This document shows positions 1-11,889 of a stretch of DNA of 64,000 nt, in pieces. This stretch comes from Apostichopus japonicus (lineage: Eukaryota > Echinodermata > Holothuroidea > Aspidochirotida > Stichopodidae). The translations under genes were made by a program, and so were the position numbers. The notes beneath the pieces are model-generated. The model had not been told where the DNA came from, made no database searches, and saw only the letters and a program-made list of their open reading frames with translations. The DNA lies in the NCBI RefSeq assembly GCF_037975245.1, contig NC_092564.1, positions 22,111,984-22,175,983 of the forward strand, written 5' to 3'. The first letter of the stretch is position 1. Each line of letters begins with the position of its first letter.

Positions 1-2379
1 GTGTGTGTGTGTGTGTGTACATGTGTGTGTATTTGACAGAAAGCTTGTAAACATGAAGTCCCAAGAAGCACAAGCTGAGTCAATGCCATGCTTGTTAGGT
101 AGATGCCCCATGATGTGTAGATGTATCCTATTGTTTGTGGTTCCCATCTCATGTATATTGATGAGTGGGTGGCACTAAATAAAATTCTTATAATGGCTAT
201 ATCTCTTCAACCTGTATACTTGGTATGGTGATGTCAGTTGATGATAGGGACATGGTCTTATGATCAAGAAATTCATCATTATTATTCATGGATGGAACTG
301 GCTAGGGTGTTATCACAGTGAAAAGCTTGCAAACACCATATCTCAAGACCAACAAGTTCCTTTCTTGCCATACTGGGTGGGTAGATGCCAATGTGCCTTA
401 TAGTTTGTGATTCCATCTCATGAATATTAATGAGTGGGTGGGGCTTAACATGATATTCTTAAAATGTCAATATATTTTCAACAGTGTGTCCGATTTAGTT
501 CATACATGGAATGGTGATGTAACTACATAGTAAGTATATGCTCTTTGCAACAACAAGTTTGACCTCATGAATATTAATGAGTTGGCGGGACTTAACGGGA
601 AAAAGAACTGTACAAAACTACTTGGTAGATAGATGCCCCATGATTGAAATTGAAAGAGGTCATCAGGCGACAAAGTTTGAGACCTTATAAGCATGATAAC
701 TCCAAAATTAAAACGACAATAAATCTGTCAATTCTGCAATGGTATGATGTTCTTTTGGTGAACATAGTTTGGTCAAATTCAGTTAAGTTTTGTGAATGAC
801 TCTTTAAGTCTTTAACAGAACATACAGTCATCCAGGAAAGTTCAAGTTAAGTTGATATGTAGTATTGCTTAAGCACACTCAAGTGGCCTTTAGCCAGTTT
901 CACTCTCTGAGCTTCAAGAGGTTAACAGTTCATCTCAAATGGTGGAATAATTGGCTTATGGGGTCAAAAAGTTATCTCAATTGGTCTCAAATTGGCAATT
1001 TGTTTTGTGATTTATACCAGATGACTTGTAGGTTGTCAAATATTTCACAGTGCATTTAAACAATGTCATGTTGAGCTCTGTCTATAATAACAAATCTTAA
1101 TGGTATTTGTAAGCTCAAACTTGGTAACATGAAAGTTTCCTCATAATCAAACAGTATATTTCACACAGAAATTGGGATAAAATTCTATACTGTGAACTCC
1201 TTACCAGTGACTTAAATTGTTGATGCTTTATCAACATGATAAATGATTCCTGATACCTTTCTTCATATGTTGCCGCATTAGTCAATAGATAATCCTCTTC
1301 ATTTTGGTGTGCACAAGTTCATGTATAGTAAACATGTATGGCTTACCACACTATGAATATGTTCACGCATCGTAACCACAAAACAATTTCCTTTTCCGGT
1401 TGGTTATATGCCGTAGGCAGCCAAGTGACCTATGCAGTCTACTTGGCGTGTGTGTGTATGTGTGTGTGTGTAAGTGATGCCTAGCTTGTAAACACGATAC
1501 CTCCACATTTCTCATATTTGGCATACATGTGTGGCTTCCCCATAGTAAGTACAAAAGTCGTATTGTTTTGGGTAGAGGTCAAGGTTATTTGGGGTCAGCC
1601 GAGAGCAAATTGTGAAAATCTCAAAAATGTATCTCCAGAACCTGAACATTAAAGTAGCTGATATATGCATGGTAGTATTGTATTATGTAGTGTTAAAATG
1701 TTGGGGTAGTGTCAGAGTGCGCTTAAGGTCACCAAGGGTCAAAACTTGAAATCCTTGTAAACACTATATGTCTTGATGGGGACTTTATTAGCTCTCGGAT
1801 TTTGCATATGGCTCCCCTATAATGAGTACAAGAACCTTATTGTTTTTGGTGAATGCAAAGATCATTTGGGGTCATCAAAGTTCATACTCAGTAAAACCTT
1901 ATAAACACACCTTGTAAACATGATATCCCCAAAAAGGTTACATCACATAGCTCATATTTGTTATGAGTCATTCTCAAAGTCAGTACAAGAACCCTATTAT
2001 TTTGGGTGGAGGTCAAAGGTCATTTGGTGTCAGCAGATGTCAAAATATCAAATTGTTCTCATCAGATTAACTATTACAAATGCAAATGCAGCTCTTTTGC
2101 TGTTAGGGTCAGCATGCAAAATAAATTAACAACAACAAGCAAGGTCCCTCTGTCATTCTTTCATAATTGAGGTATTATGTCACATGATTCCCAGTCATCA
2201 AGCCATTTAAGCACTGACTCTGTTTAGATTTATACTGCTCTCCATCTGTAGTATTGACTTCAGCCAGGGTAATCTTGTAGACTACTCTTGTGCTGCATAT
2301 GTAATGTATTTAAAGGCAAGTAACTGCTGGGAAGGGGTTTCCTTCTGGTTATACTTGCATTTCATTTACCATCTGACAG
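1..2379. repeat. Repeat-rich intron upstream of the YME1L exons
   Basis: I see no exon here. The segment opens with a GT microsatellite (1-18) and a second TG run lies near 1447-1470. Diverged blocks of about 125 bp recur near 1485, 1753 and 1911. Each starts with cttgtaaac, continues with a 'cccc(a)tag/ataatgagtacaag' stretch and 'tattgtttt', and ends with a ggtcatttggggtca-like tail; weaker relatives lie near 45, 320 and 550. The ggtca-rich tail resembles the large repeat domain at 59821-63502. Because the first YME1L exon begins at 2380, this stretch is probably intronic. Confidence 0.55.
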
Positions 2380-2490
2380 CTTGGTGTGATGACTTACAAG
2401 GAAGACAGGGAGTTTCCAGCTGGAGAGGCCGGCAAACCAAGTCCTGAAACTCAGTCACTCATAGAGAATGAAATCAGAAGACTTCTAAAG
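2380..2490 (+). CDS. YME1L1: YME1L (i-AAA protease), penultimate coding exon
   Basis: An acceptor (gacag at 2375-2379) is followed by 37 open codons and a donor (gtaggt at 2491). The peptide starts LGVMTY and contains KPSPETQSLIENEIRRLLK. It matches the C-terminal peptidase part of YME1L, where vertebrate proteins have LGVMTY, then a PETQ segment, then an EIR-LL helix. YME1L is the ATP-dependent zinc metalloprotease of the inner mitochondrial membrane, active on the intermembrane-space side. The ATPase and HEXXH parts lie outside the window to the left. Both exon ends are in phase with the next exon at 3317. The family call rests on recognised similarity, not a search. Confidence 0.88.
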
Positions 2491-3316
2491 GTAGGTTGTG
2501 TACTCTTGAACAGTTCAATGCAGGCTGGTTGTTTTGCAATGTAACCTTTCTCACCATATAAAAACACTGTAGGCAGAAGGCACTTGGATGTTAATTTTAA
2601 AACAGATGTTACATACCAACAGTAATTCTCTATCATGCTCAGATGTCTAGCCTAATTTGCATATAAAACTCTAGACTGAGTTAGCTATGTTATTACATTA
2701 TGGGCCATTATTTGTCTTCTCAAAACCTTTATATGTAAAGTCTATGTTACTGTTTGATAACAACTTTTGTTAAGTTTACCTTCTGAAAAGCATTGTGATA
2801 TGATAGTTTACCTATAATAACCAAATAAAACAAGAAATCACCACAAAGTGCTGCTTTAATAGTGAAGAAGAGTATTTTTCTTAACTGTCAAACTTTTATA
2901 CACAAACGGATTTGAACATATGTCACAAAGTATGGAATATAAATGTTTCAAACAATGCAGCTCATTACTAAGTACTGATGATATGTCGGTTTGTTTGACT
3001 AATAGAGCAACTCAATGTTAAAGTTTAACATTTGTTATTACGTGGAACTGCCTCCATAAACAGAATGCAAGAATATTGTCTCAATCAAAGAAATAGAAAT
3101 ATTTATTTATAACTACAAGTTATCTTATGTAATGGTCTCTATAAAATTTGCATAAAGATTAATTAAATTGATCAATAATGAATGGAATGTGAAAAAGAAA
3201 ATCCTGGAGATTAAAGTTATATGCATGGATAGCAATAAAAAGGATTTATTTAAACTGAAATTTGACACTTAATGTTAAGTACAGACCATGTTTTCATCTT
3301 GTCTCCATGTTAACAG

Positions 3317-3457
3317 GAGTCGTATGAAAGAGCAAAGTTGATCTTAAAAAGCCACAGTAAGGAGCATCACAAGTTGGCACAGGCGCTTCTGCAGCACGAG
3401 ACTCTGACATCAGAAGAAATTGCTGCAGTTATCACGGGAGAGGAACTCAAAAGGTGA
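3317..3457 (+). CDS. YME1L1: YME1L (i-AAA protease), terminal coding exon and stop
   Basis: The exon follows the acceptor taacag (3311-3316) and reads 46 codons to a TGA at 3455-3457. It opens ESYERAKLILKSH, continues KEHHKLAQALL and ends ITGEELKR. This is the conserved end of YME1L/FtsH-type proteases: the SYERA helix, the KEH-LA-ALL helix, then an 'ETL...EI' segment. Length and stop position fit the usual C-terminus. The intron from 2491 to 3316 is 826 bp. A gtgatgt at the stop could be read as a donor, but the family normally ends here. Confidence 0.9.
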   Translation, partial: ESYERAKLILKSHSKEHHKLAQALLQHETLTSEEIAAVITGEELKR

Positions 3458-4554
3458 TGTAAATTGAAAAACAATAGAAGAGAAACCATTAGTCATTGTC
3501 ATCCTTCGAATTGGCTTCTAAACATGAAAATGCATCCAGAAATTGTTATTGTTGCTTTTTTATTCATGTCTTGGATACTTTTAATACATTGGATGCTTAA
3601 CATAAAAAAAAGTGGGAGAGAAAAATATTGCAAAGGAAGCAAAGCCAGTCCACTTGCCTGGACATTCCATTAATCAAGCTGGTCATCTGTCTTCCAGAAG
3701 AAAGGGTCAACTGATACTAGCAACCAATCAATGGTTCCTTGTCAACTGTTCCTTTCAACGATGAAATAGTTGAGGTAAAAAACACTTTCATGAACATAGT
3801 TACTGAATCACATACAGAATTGTAGTATTCCACTTTTCCAAGGGATCCCCACAATGTATAAATTATACCATAAGCTCTAGTAAGGAATGGTATGTAATCA
3901 TCATTTACATTTTGTTTTAGTTATCATATGATTTAATATATTTTTCTTTTCTGGAAACAATGTTACATACATTTTTAGTCTCAGATATGACACCACCAAG
4001 GTTTAAGTTCATAGTAACATTTTGTTTATATTCACTAGGAGTGGTAATATCTTTGACAGCTGTGTCATTGTTTTTATTGGGTATAGGTCCCTAAGTTAAG
4101 TGAGTGAAGTAAGTCACTGGTGTGTAAAGATTGAAGTCTTTTAAGTAGCTAATAGAAAATGTACATTTGTATTTCATAAAGCCTTGTTAACATACTGTAG
4201 ACTGGGTGTTTCCAAGTATTTCTATCAAAATAGAGAAGTTGATTTATGTTGGAAGGGCACAGATGACAGATAGATGTGTTATCCCAGAATAGTGCCTTTT
4301 ACTGTTGGTATCTATCTACCTAACATAGTTAAAAGCAGTGATTGTGTTTTTAAATTACCTATTGTTTTCATTGCAATTCATTGTGCATCTTTTCTTTTCA
4401 TGTGTTCATATACTCCTTTGAGAACCAGTTTTAGAACAGTAAAACCCAAGATGTCTTGGTTCACACCTGTATCTAAACTTACTCTCTGATGACCTCCAAC
4501 AAAAATGCCTCCTCATGCAACCTTTGAATTGTCATTAGTTGATGGACAACATAC

Positions 4555-4913
4555 TCAGCAAATGCTGTGGTTTCCATATCATATGTGGTAGATGCTATGT
4601 TGGCAGTATCATATGTGACAGACATTATGGTTTTTCATATTGTATGTAAAAATGATCTGATTTACATATCACATGGGTGATGGATGCTATGGTTAACATT
4701 TAGTGACAGGTGCAATGTTATTACTTATCATATGTGACAGCTACTATTGTTTTAAAATTAAATGTGACAAATGCCATGTTTTTACATATATGTGACAGAT
4801 GCTGTTGCTTATGAACCATGTGAAAATGCTGTGGTTGACATGACACATATATGATATGGTTATTTGACTGATTCTATGGCTTATATTGTTACAAGTGATA
4901 TGTCCTTGTACAT
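4555..4913. repeat. Degenerate catatgtgacagatgct-type repeat
   Basis: Loosely repeated words such as 'atcatatgtgacaga' and 'gatgctatggtt' recur every 40-60 bp with many substitutions. They look like the ancestral material from which the perfect minisatellite immediately downstream was amplified. Confidence 0.6.
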
Positions 4914-5229
4914 CATATGTGACAGATGTGTTGGATTGTGCATGCCCTATGTGGCTGACAATGTTTTACATGTCATATGTGACAGATGTGTTGGATTGTG
5001 CATGCCCTATGTGGCTGACAATGTTTTACATGTCATATGTGACAGATGTGTTGGATTGTGCATGCCCTATGTGGCTGACAATGTTTTACATGTCATATGT
5101 GACAGATGTGTTGGATTGTGCATGCCCTATGTGGCTGACAATGTTTTACATGTCATATGTGACAGATGTGTTGGATTGTGCATGCCCTATGTGGCTGACA
5201 ATGTTTTACATGTCATATGTGACAGATGT
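4914..5229. repeat. 60-bp minisatellite, about 5.25 near-perfect copies
   Basis: Five consecutive 60-bp units are identical, each running gacagatgtg...tcatatgt. A partial sixth unit ends at 5229. Since 60 is a multiple of three, the array stays open in two forward frames and encodes a chance 20-residue repeat. The lack of divergence points to recent amplification, gene conversion or an assembly-sensitive locus. There is no reason to call it a protein. Confidence 0.95.
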
Positions 5230-5350
5230 AATGAATTATGTAACAAACACAAAGATTTGTATGCTATACTTAATCAGTCGTTGATAATTTTGTAGTAGTC
5301 TTTCCTTTGTTGTAAAGATGAAATTGTAAAGAATCATGTGAAATAAATTC

Positions 5351-5924
5351 TGCCTGACTGGATAATTTCTTAAAGTTTCTATGGGGGTTGTGCATTTACT
5401 GAAATTGTTGACCCATTTTATTGAACACAGTCCTAGAATAGGGGTCTTGTTTTATATAATTTACAATCATTAGATGTAAAATGAAAAGATGCTATGTTAT
5501 GTGATGATATGAAAGCTTTCCCCAAATTTCAGAGAAGTCATGGTCAGGGGTGGGGAAGGGGGGTGGGCAAGCACACTTCAGTTTTCAATAACTGGGCAAC
5601 TGTCAAAAGAATTAACAAGTTAACCAGTATGTAACATAAGTATTACCAGCCAAATTTAACAGTTTAATGTGATATTTGGGGCTTGGGGGGGGGGAGATTG
5701 TGAAGAAACTAGTAGAAGGAGAAAAAATGGGGGACACTTTTTATACTTGGCACCTCTAGACACCCGGATGTGTTACTCTCTGGCTTTCTCAGTTGAGGAT
5801 AGAATTTTTTGGGAAAACTGTCTATTGTTATTGTGTGCTGGCTTAAGTGGATGTGTGCTCTTTATTTTTAGCTCATACCAGCATGTAGTGCAAAATACTT
5901 CTTCCCCTACAGATACAGCAATGA
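5351..5924. other. Unannotated stretch
   Basis: I see no gene, RNA or transposon end. It contains short G runs near 5545-5563 and 5683-5693. Open frames here are short and unlike known families. Confidence 0.5.
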
Positions 5925-6285
5925 ATATTAATGATAGTCATAATCATCTATGACTGGTGGTACCTATAGGGTGTTGAGGATTTATAAATCAAATGCCATC
6001 AAGGGGTCAATAGTGGTCAATCTCAGGATGAATGCTTCCAATTGCTTGTTCTTGTGCTTGGTTCAATGGATTTGGATTAAACTTAGACACAATGGTCGAT
6101 GGGTGGTGGACCATCATGGGTGTTTGATAATTTGAGGTCAAAGGTCCTCTTGGGGTGGGTCATTAAGGGTCAATATTGGAAAATAGGCAAAATAATGCTT
6201 CTCCTTCAGATAGCAATGACTGTTAATGAAAGTTGGTGATAATGATCCATGACAGGTGTGTCATATGGACTGTTTGGTATTGAAG
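5925..6285. repeat. Dispersed repeat, copy 1
   Basis: The block around 'atgactggtggtacctatag', 'aaggggtcaat', 'ggtttggattaaac'-like words and 'gatccatgacaggtgtgt' is repeated at about 80-90% identity at 8605-9015. The interval between the copies (6286-8600) may be an insertion into one longer repeat, but I could not find matching terminal repeats. Confidence 0.6.
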
Positions 6286-8604
6286 AAGAACGCAATTTTG
6301 AGGTAGTAAGCCTCGGGAAAGAATCACACAACCAGGAAGTATACGGTCTGTCGGTCTATATTGTCAATACTGGATAAACAGCTCCTGAAACATGGAATTC
6401 ACAAGTTACAAACCAAAGTAAATAAATGATAAAATAAAGTTTGCATTCACACAACAGCATGTTTCAAATGACTTGGATAAAATAAAAAAATGTAATTATG
6501 CTCCATGCTTCATCGTAAACAATCAACATGGGATTTCTGTATAAAACTTATGCAAGTTAAACAAATGTTATCAAGCATAGAAAATCTCCAACCTGGAACA
6601 TAACCTTACTAATCGAGATAATTGGTTAGAGAAAACTTAAATTAAAGCATGTCACAGCCTTTGTTGTCAGTTTTAGGTACTTGATCATCTTTACCATAGT
6701 CACCTCTTCTACTGAAACTGCTTACTAAAATTTGTCTGTAAGTGCACGCAATAAAATATGAAGCATAAATTCTGTAGAAGGTATTGTCCAAATATATGGT
6801 TATAAACAAAACTGTTACTAAAACCTTCAGTTTCCAAATAACAGTAAAATTGTGTTCAGATGATACCAATACATATCCTTGCAGTAATTTAGCAGAACTG
6901 TGCTGAAATATAAGATAATCATCACTACCAAACACCATGACTCACCATCCAGATACCCAGTAGAAATGTACCCTCACAAAGATAGTTTTACACCTTCAAG
7001 GACAGTTACCTAAAAAATAAATATAACAGTAATATAGAGATGTACCAACCAAAAATCATATAACATTGGTCACTACGACATAAAATAATCAAGACACCCC
7101 ACTCCCATAATTCAATCATTGAAATGTTGATATGAATCCTGCTACGGTGTTATGTCTGGAAATACCAAAGAATGAAATCAACTCATGTTACGAACACTCA
7201 ATGCTGTCATAATCACACATTCCAGCGATACTATCAGGTTAATTCTCCAAATATCAATAGAGCTCAGGTGACACTGTCTCAACACAACAATCTTGACCTT
7301 TGTTTTATCTAATAACACTACTGTATGTACAATATATAACAAGAATACAATAAAAAACCAAAGATATGCATCCACAATGGAATGTAAATCCCATCATACC
7401 CATACCTTATAAAGCTGAACCCATCCTAATAAAATATTAGTTCTTTTGTAAACATCTTATAAATTCAGCTACCTCCATTGCTGAGTTCATTCTTTACTAA
7501 GACTCTTCATTACCATGGCAACTAAATGTACTTTGACATCAAATAATCAATAAAGAATTAGGAGTTGAAACGATGTGATAACCAACCAACATACGACAAT
7601 AGAAAACACTAAATAACGAAATCCATTTTCACATTGGAATAATATCATACTTCATCACCAAATAACCTTATCTTCTCATAGTATGTCATATTATCAACAT
7701 TCATAGTGCATATCAGAATGTCTCCCTCTTTCCGTAAAATCATCGAGCGTGTCCGTCTCTCACATATATGTACACTCACTGTGATACCTTAGCTTGAAAA
7801 GTACAATACATTTCATAATCGTTACTTATAAAAATATGAAATAATCAACATCGATAATCACCGCTAGTCACAACTAGAGATGAGCTTAACATATAGTTAT
7901 TCATATTAAAATTATCATCTTCAAATCACAAGATCCAAAGTTGACAATCGAGGTGAAGGAATGATCGTAACTAATACACCCGCACAACTAGTATATAACA
8001 GGTTACGATACACGCTACTTAAAATACTTCGTAACGGAACTTAGCTTCAACAAAATAAAGTTCATTTTGGTCTCAAATAGACATTAAGTCTTCATCTATA
8101 CTTGCACGCATGTACAAAAATACTTATTAAACTCACCCACTTATTCCTACAAGAAAAATCACTTGATAAACAGTCACTTCTTGGCTAACAATATTCTGCA
8201 CGGAAATCGGACGTCTCGCTTCAGTGATCGGTGAGTGGCCAAGCGCAAGAACAAAGAGCAATTAACTCACAAGCACCGCACGTGAGCATCTAGACGTATC
8301 ACATGGCGTAACTATCAATTTTGACCAGTAACAAGAATATTTACGGGGAAAACATTTAATACAAGGTAGGAAACAATCATTTAGATACAAATGAAAGTTA
8401 AATTTATAGAAATACTAAGATCCTCAACCCATTAAGAGAAAATATACAGGCACTAAATTGTATGATGCCCACTCATATCAGCGTGAACAACTGACAGGGA
8501 ACAAGTCATGCCTACCCTGGATAACCTTGGTGAGATCTGTTTAAGTTAAAGCGACATGGGGGACCAAAACAAGAACATACTCTGGAAATTCCACTTTACT
8601 ACAG
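6286..8604. other. AT-rich stretch without a recognisable gene
   Basis: No protein family is recognised on either strand. The longest minus-strand open frame (98 residues, 6642-6938) is low-complexity and unlike any family I know. A GC-richer patch near 8200-8330 (accgcacgtgagc, agacgtatcacatgg) could be a promoter or a 5' untranslated exon of a minus-strand transcript. That is speculation. Confidence 0.4.
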
Positions 8605-9120
8605 TATTTTTTAATTTAGGGGCCAGTAGGGGTCAATCCATTAAAAATCTTCAACTACTTCTTCTATGGATAGCAAAGGATATAATGAAAGTTAGTCATA
8701 ATCATGTATGACTGGTGGTACCTATAGGGTGTTAAGGATTTTTAGATCAAAGGCCATTAAGGGGTCAATCCTAGGGTGAATGCTTCAAATTGCTTGTTCT
8801 TGTGCATTATTCAATGGATTTGGATTAAACTAGTACACAATGGACCATGGGTAGTGGACCATCATACATGTTTGATAAATTGAGGTCAAAGGTCATCTAG
8901 GGGTCATTGTTTTGAAAATATCCAAAATGCTTCTAAAGATACCAATGTTAATGAATGTTATGAAAGTTGGTGATATTGATCCATGACAGGTGTGTGTTGA
9001 CTGTTTAGTATTTTGTATTTTAGTTAGGGGTCAGTAGGGATCAATCTATGAAAACCTTGAACTGCTTTTTTACCTACAGATAGCAATACATATGAATGAA
9101 AGTTAGTCGTAATCATCTGT
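8605..9120. repeat. Dispersed repeat, copy 2 with partial third unit
   Basis: 8605-9015 repeats the block at 5925-6285 and extends it leftwards ('taggggccagtaggggtcaatc'-type start). The same start recurs at 9020-9120, so the unit is about 400 bp and is partly tandem here. Confidence 0.6.
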
Positions 9121-10297
9121 AAGTACAAAAGACCAATAGGCTCATTTATTAAGAAATACTTGTCCAAATGATCCATGTGGTATGAGCTACTGCACCATTG
9201 GTGCTCTAGTTCAATACTTGTCATCGGTCCTATGTGGCTCTATTGGCTTAGTTACAGTGTTGATGGGGGGTAGTCTCCAGACTTTAAATCAGTACCAATG
9301 TCATTTGGTTGATTGCTATCTAGTGGTGGCACCTGAAATTCCAAAGTGTGGGTGGGGAGGGGCAAGCAAAATATTGGGTTGGGATAAAAAGTTTCGATGA
9401 GCAAAAACACACTTGTATACAGTGCACACCATAGGAAATTTTGGGAGCACAGGAAATTTAGGGAACAGTCCAACCCCATGCTTCATAGCACGCTTCATCG
9501 GTGAACCAAATTTTATGGTATGATCATTTTAACTTTAAAGTGAAATGCAAATTTGTGACAAAACTTTTGTGTCATATAACCAGGGACGTACTTCAATTTT
9601 CAAGTGGGATGTCGATCGATCTCGAGACTGATTTGCGGTGACTTTCTGAGCAACTTTTCGAAAAATAACAAAAGCGGTAACTTGATGGACAATTACAACT
9701 GTTCACTGTTATTGACTGGCAGTACAGGGCTCTCCAGAAGCTGCAGAACTTGTTGATAGTTCTTATTCGCCTCTGTGACGAAAAAAATACATGGAAACAA
9801 GAGGAATTACATTTACATTTCCTTTGGAATGTATCTCATGCTTCTATTGGAGTCGAGGGGCCCTAATGGGGTTCCGGGGGCCCTACGGAAGCTCAAGCGT
9901 TTCCAAATATTACTTGTTCTATCGTATTGAGATTGAAACACAAAATACATATGAGAAAAATTCAAGTTTAATGATGTTTATTTGACACCCTGACGGGGGG
10001 TTCGTGTGCGAAGCACCCGATAGTTATTGGATTTTGAGATACATTGTAGTGACTTGAAAGCACCAAACCCAGTGGCGGGAGGAGGGGGGGCGGGGGCCCC
10101 ATGAAATCGGCTGCCCCTCCCCCCCACTGGGAATGGGGTAAAAAAAAATAATATTTTTTGTTCAATAATTTGGGAAATAGAGTTACACAATTTTCTCGTC
10201 TGCATCTTGCAGAATAAGAATAATACAATATCTGTAGTAATCATGAGAATGGTCACACAGCATGGCAATGGTCGATGCGACGATTGCGACCATACAC
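9121..10297. other. Unannotated stretch with degenerate hAT-like ends
   Basis: No gene is seen. Isolated motifs at about 9581 (cagggacgtac) and 10071 (cagtggcggga) resemble hAT-type terminal starts but have no partner I can identify. A C/G-rich strip lies at 10078-10140. Confidence 0.35.
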
Positions 10298-10380
10298 CAG
10301 GGGCGTAGCCAGTATGTAGCACTGTAGGCCCGGGCCTACAGGGCGTAGCCAGTATGTAGCACTGTAGGCCCGGACCTACA
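10298..10380. repeat. hAT-like left end with 40-bp tandem duplication
   Basis: The motif caggggcgtagccag at 10298 is a typical hAT-type terminus. The 40 bp from gggcgtagcc (10301) to the cctaca word are repeated immediately (10341-10380) with one or two differences. No matching right end was identified, so the parent element is unresolved. Confidence 0.55.
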
Positions 10381-11352
10381 ATTTTGTTGGCCAAGTTATA
10401 TTTTTTTCACCCATAATTCAAATCCATAGGCTTGCTGGACGAGTTAACGAGTATATAGACAGGACAAACTATTGAAATGAACGTAGCAAGAATGTGGCTA
10501 AATTAGGTGACCTATTCTCCTGTCATCTAGGCTGTCATTTCTATCGCGTGCCGTTTCATTCAACACTCTACTCGCCGAAAAAGACTAGGATCCGATCTTG
10601 TCAGTTTTTTAACATCTAGTTAAGACTAACCATGATTAACCATGCCAATAGCTTCGGAACTGTTGAAAGGTCTTTCAGCGCAATGCACAGAATAAAAAAC
10701 TACATGCGTTCTACAATGAATGAATGAAGAGAGACTCAGCGGTTTGGCACTCATGCACATCCACCAGTGGCGTAGCCAAGGGGGTGGGGGCGACAACCCC
10801 CATGAAAGCTTGTCGCCCTCCCACTGGGATTTTGGGTGTCGAAAAAATATTACATGTGCGAAAAATATATCATTGGTCTGAATGGTCTCGAATCTCCATA
10901 ATGACCACTCATGAACGACCCTTCGACCGCAGTCGCACATGCAGTCGCGGCGGATAGCTTCCTTCGCCTATAGTTAGTCCGGGGACATTTTGTGGCATCG
11001 TTCCTATAGGCCTATATCTGAGGCCCTGGGGTCATTCCTTGACCGACTTGGTGCAATATAATGTGCCCATTTCGAAGTAAATTTATTCACGGATTGTTAG
11101 CTCTCATGGGTTTGAACAAATGAGGGGTATTCTATCCTGAAACATAGGGCAAAATGGGGCTGGGGTTTCCAGTTCCGCCGCATCATTTGTCAACTTGCAC
11201 TGGATTCTAATGTTGATGTCAACTGGAATCGCTAATAACAGAAATAATCCACCAAAAATTAAGGCCGCATGAACTTTATTGCAGATTTCCTGAGTGACGA
11301 ATTTGTAATTTTCTCCCGAAATCACGCAACTAGATGGCTGCTATCCAGCCTG

Positions 11353-11447
11353 ACAAGTGCCATCTCCAGCGATCTGGCAAATATTGAAATCTGAAATATT
11401 CTTGGTACGCTGCGCGCCAACCGATGGTGGCGCTCCGCTTAGATAGT
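11353..11447 (+). repeat. Dual-hairpin module, copy 1
   Basis: It contains aagtgccatctccagcgatc, then ggtacgctgcgcgccaac, gatggtggcgctccgc and ttagatagt. The central gcgccaacc/ggtggcgc arms can pair. Confidence 0.85.
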
Positions 11448-11530
11448 ACTTGCGGCCGGAATACTCGAATCAATTACGCTCCCCCCCCCCCCCCCCCACG
11501 TTTCAAATCGGATTGACGCCCCTGCTTACA

Positions 11531-11614
11531 AGGCTTGGGAAGTGTCATTTCCGATGATCTAGGAGGCCTTTTAGCTAAAAAAAAAAACTCATGGTGGCGC
11601 TTCGCTTAGATAGT
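11531..11614 (+). repeat. Dual-hairpin module, copy 2 (degenerate)
   Basis: The upstream half gggaagtgtcatttccgatg is followed by an A-rich gap. Only the right arm atggtggcgcttcgcttaga and tagt remain, so the left hairpin arm is lost. Confidence 0.75.
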
Positions 11615-11889
11615 AACAAGACGCCCTCCCAGGAATCGGTCAAGCCCCCCAGCGCCGCCCCACTGAAAAAAATCCTGGCTACGCCACTGACATCCACAGA
11701 GACTTTGCAATTGACGTTGATGCTGTGCTGAAGAAATTTGCATCAGATGGCAATCGTCGGATAGCTCTCGTCTTCTCTTATTAGGCTAACTTAAACATTT
11801 ACTAGTTACAGTTGTATCAAAGACAATTACTGGCTATAGTTGTATCAAAGACACTTCAGGCCTATATTTGTATCTATAAGTATCAGAAG

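Larger units (their letters stand above)
3458..5350 (+). other. Probable YME1L 3' UTR and downstream flank
   Basis: No further coding exon is recognisable. An AATAAA at 5342-5347 is a candidate polyadenylation signal. If used, the UTR would be about 1.9 kb and would carry the 60-bp minisatellite at 4914-5229. Transcript extent is inference. Confidence 0.35.
10765..11689. mobile_element. Non-autonomous hAT-like element in the hAT gene
   Basis: The ends are cagtggcgtagcca (10765) and its complement tggctacgccactg (to 11689). The 8-bp target duplication acatccac is perfect on both sides (10757-10764 and 11690-11697). An 8-bp duplication with a CAG-type terminus is characteristic of hAT elements. 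The 925-bp body encodes nothing. It carries two copies of the dual-hairpin module (11353-11447 and 11531-11614) and a poly-C tract at about 11481-11499. An internal gacgcccctg near 11515-11524 looks like the right end of a further nested element. Confidence 0.9.
10644..11784 (+). pseudogene. hAT transposase C-terminal fragment, split by an insertion
   Basis: Two pieces (10644-10764 and 11690-11784) join across an inserted element into one hAT dimerisation domain. The first reads PIAS, then, after a one-base frame slip, ERSFSAMHRIKNYMRST and EERLSGLALMHIH. The second continues RDFAIDVDAVLKKFASDG and NRRIAL to a TAG at 11782-11784. The ERSFS, 'ERL..LAL..I.RD' and 'D.V...F' elements are diagnostic of hAT C-termini. 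The N-terminal catalytic part is not recognisable upstream. The frame slip, the insertion and the missing N-terminus make it non-functional. Confidence 0.8.

Noticed and set aside
4914-5229. CRISPR array
   Set aside because: The units are contiguous with no unique spacers, and the genome is eukaryotic.
4864-5295. 143-residue repeat protein with a cysteine-containing 20-residue unit
   Set aside because: It exists only because the 60-bp minisatellite is a multiple of three; another frame is equally open.
6642-6938. 98-residue minus-strand open frame as a gene
   Set aside because: No family, no splice or start context; AT-rich chance frame.
6286-8604. A transposon splitting the dispersed repeat
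   Set aside because: No inverted ends or target duplication could be found at the borders.
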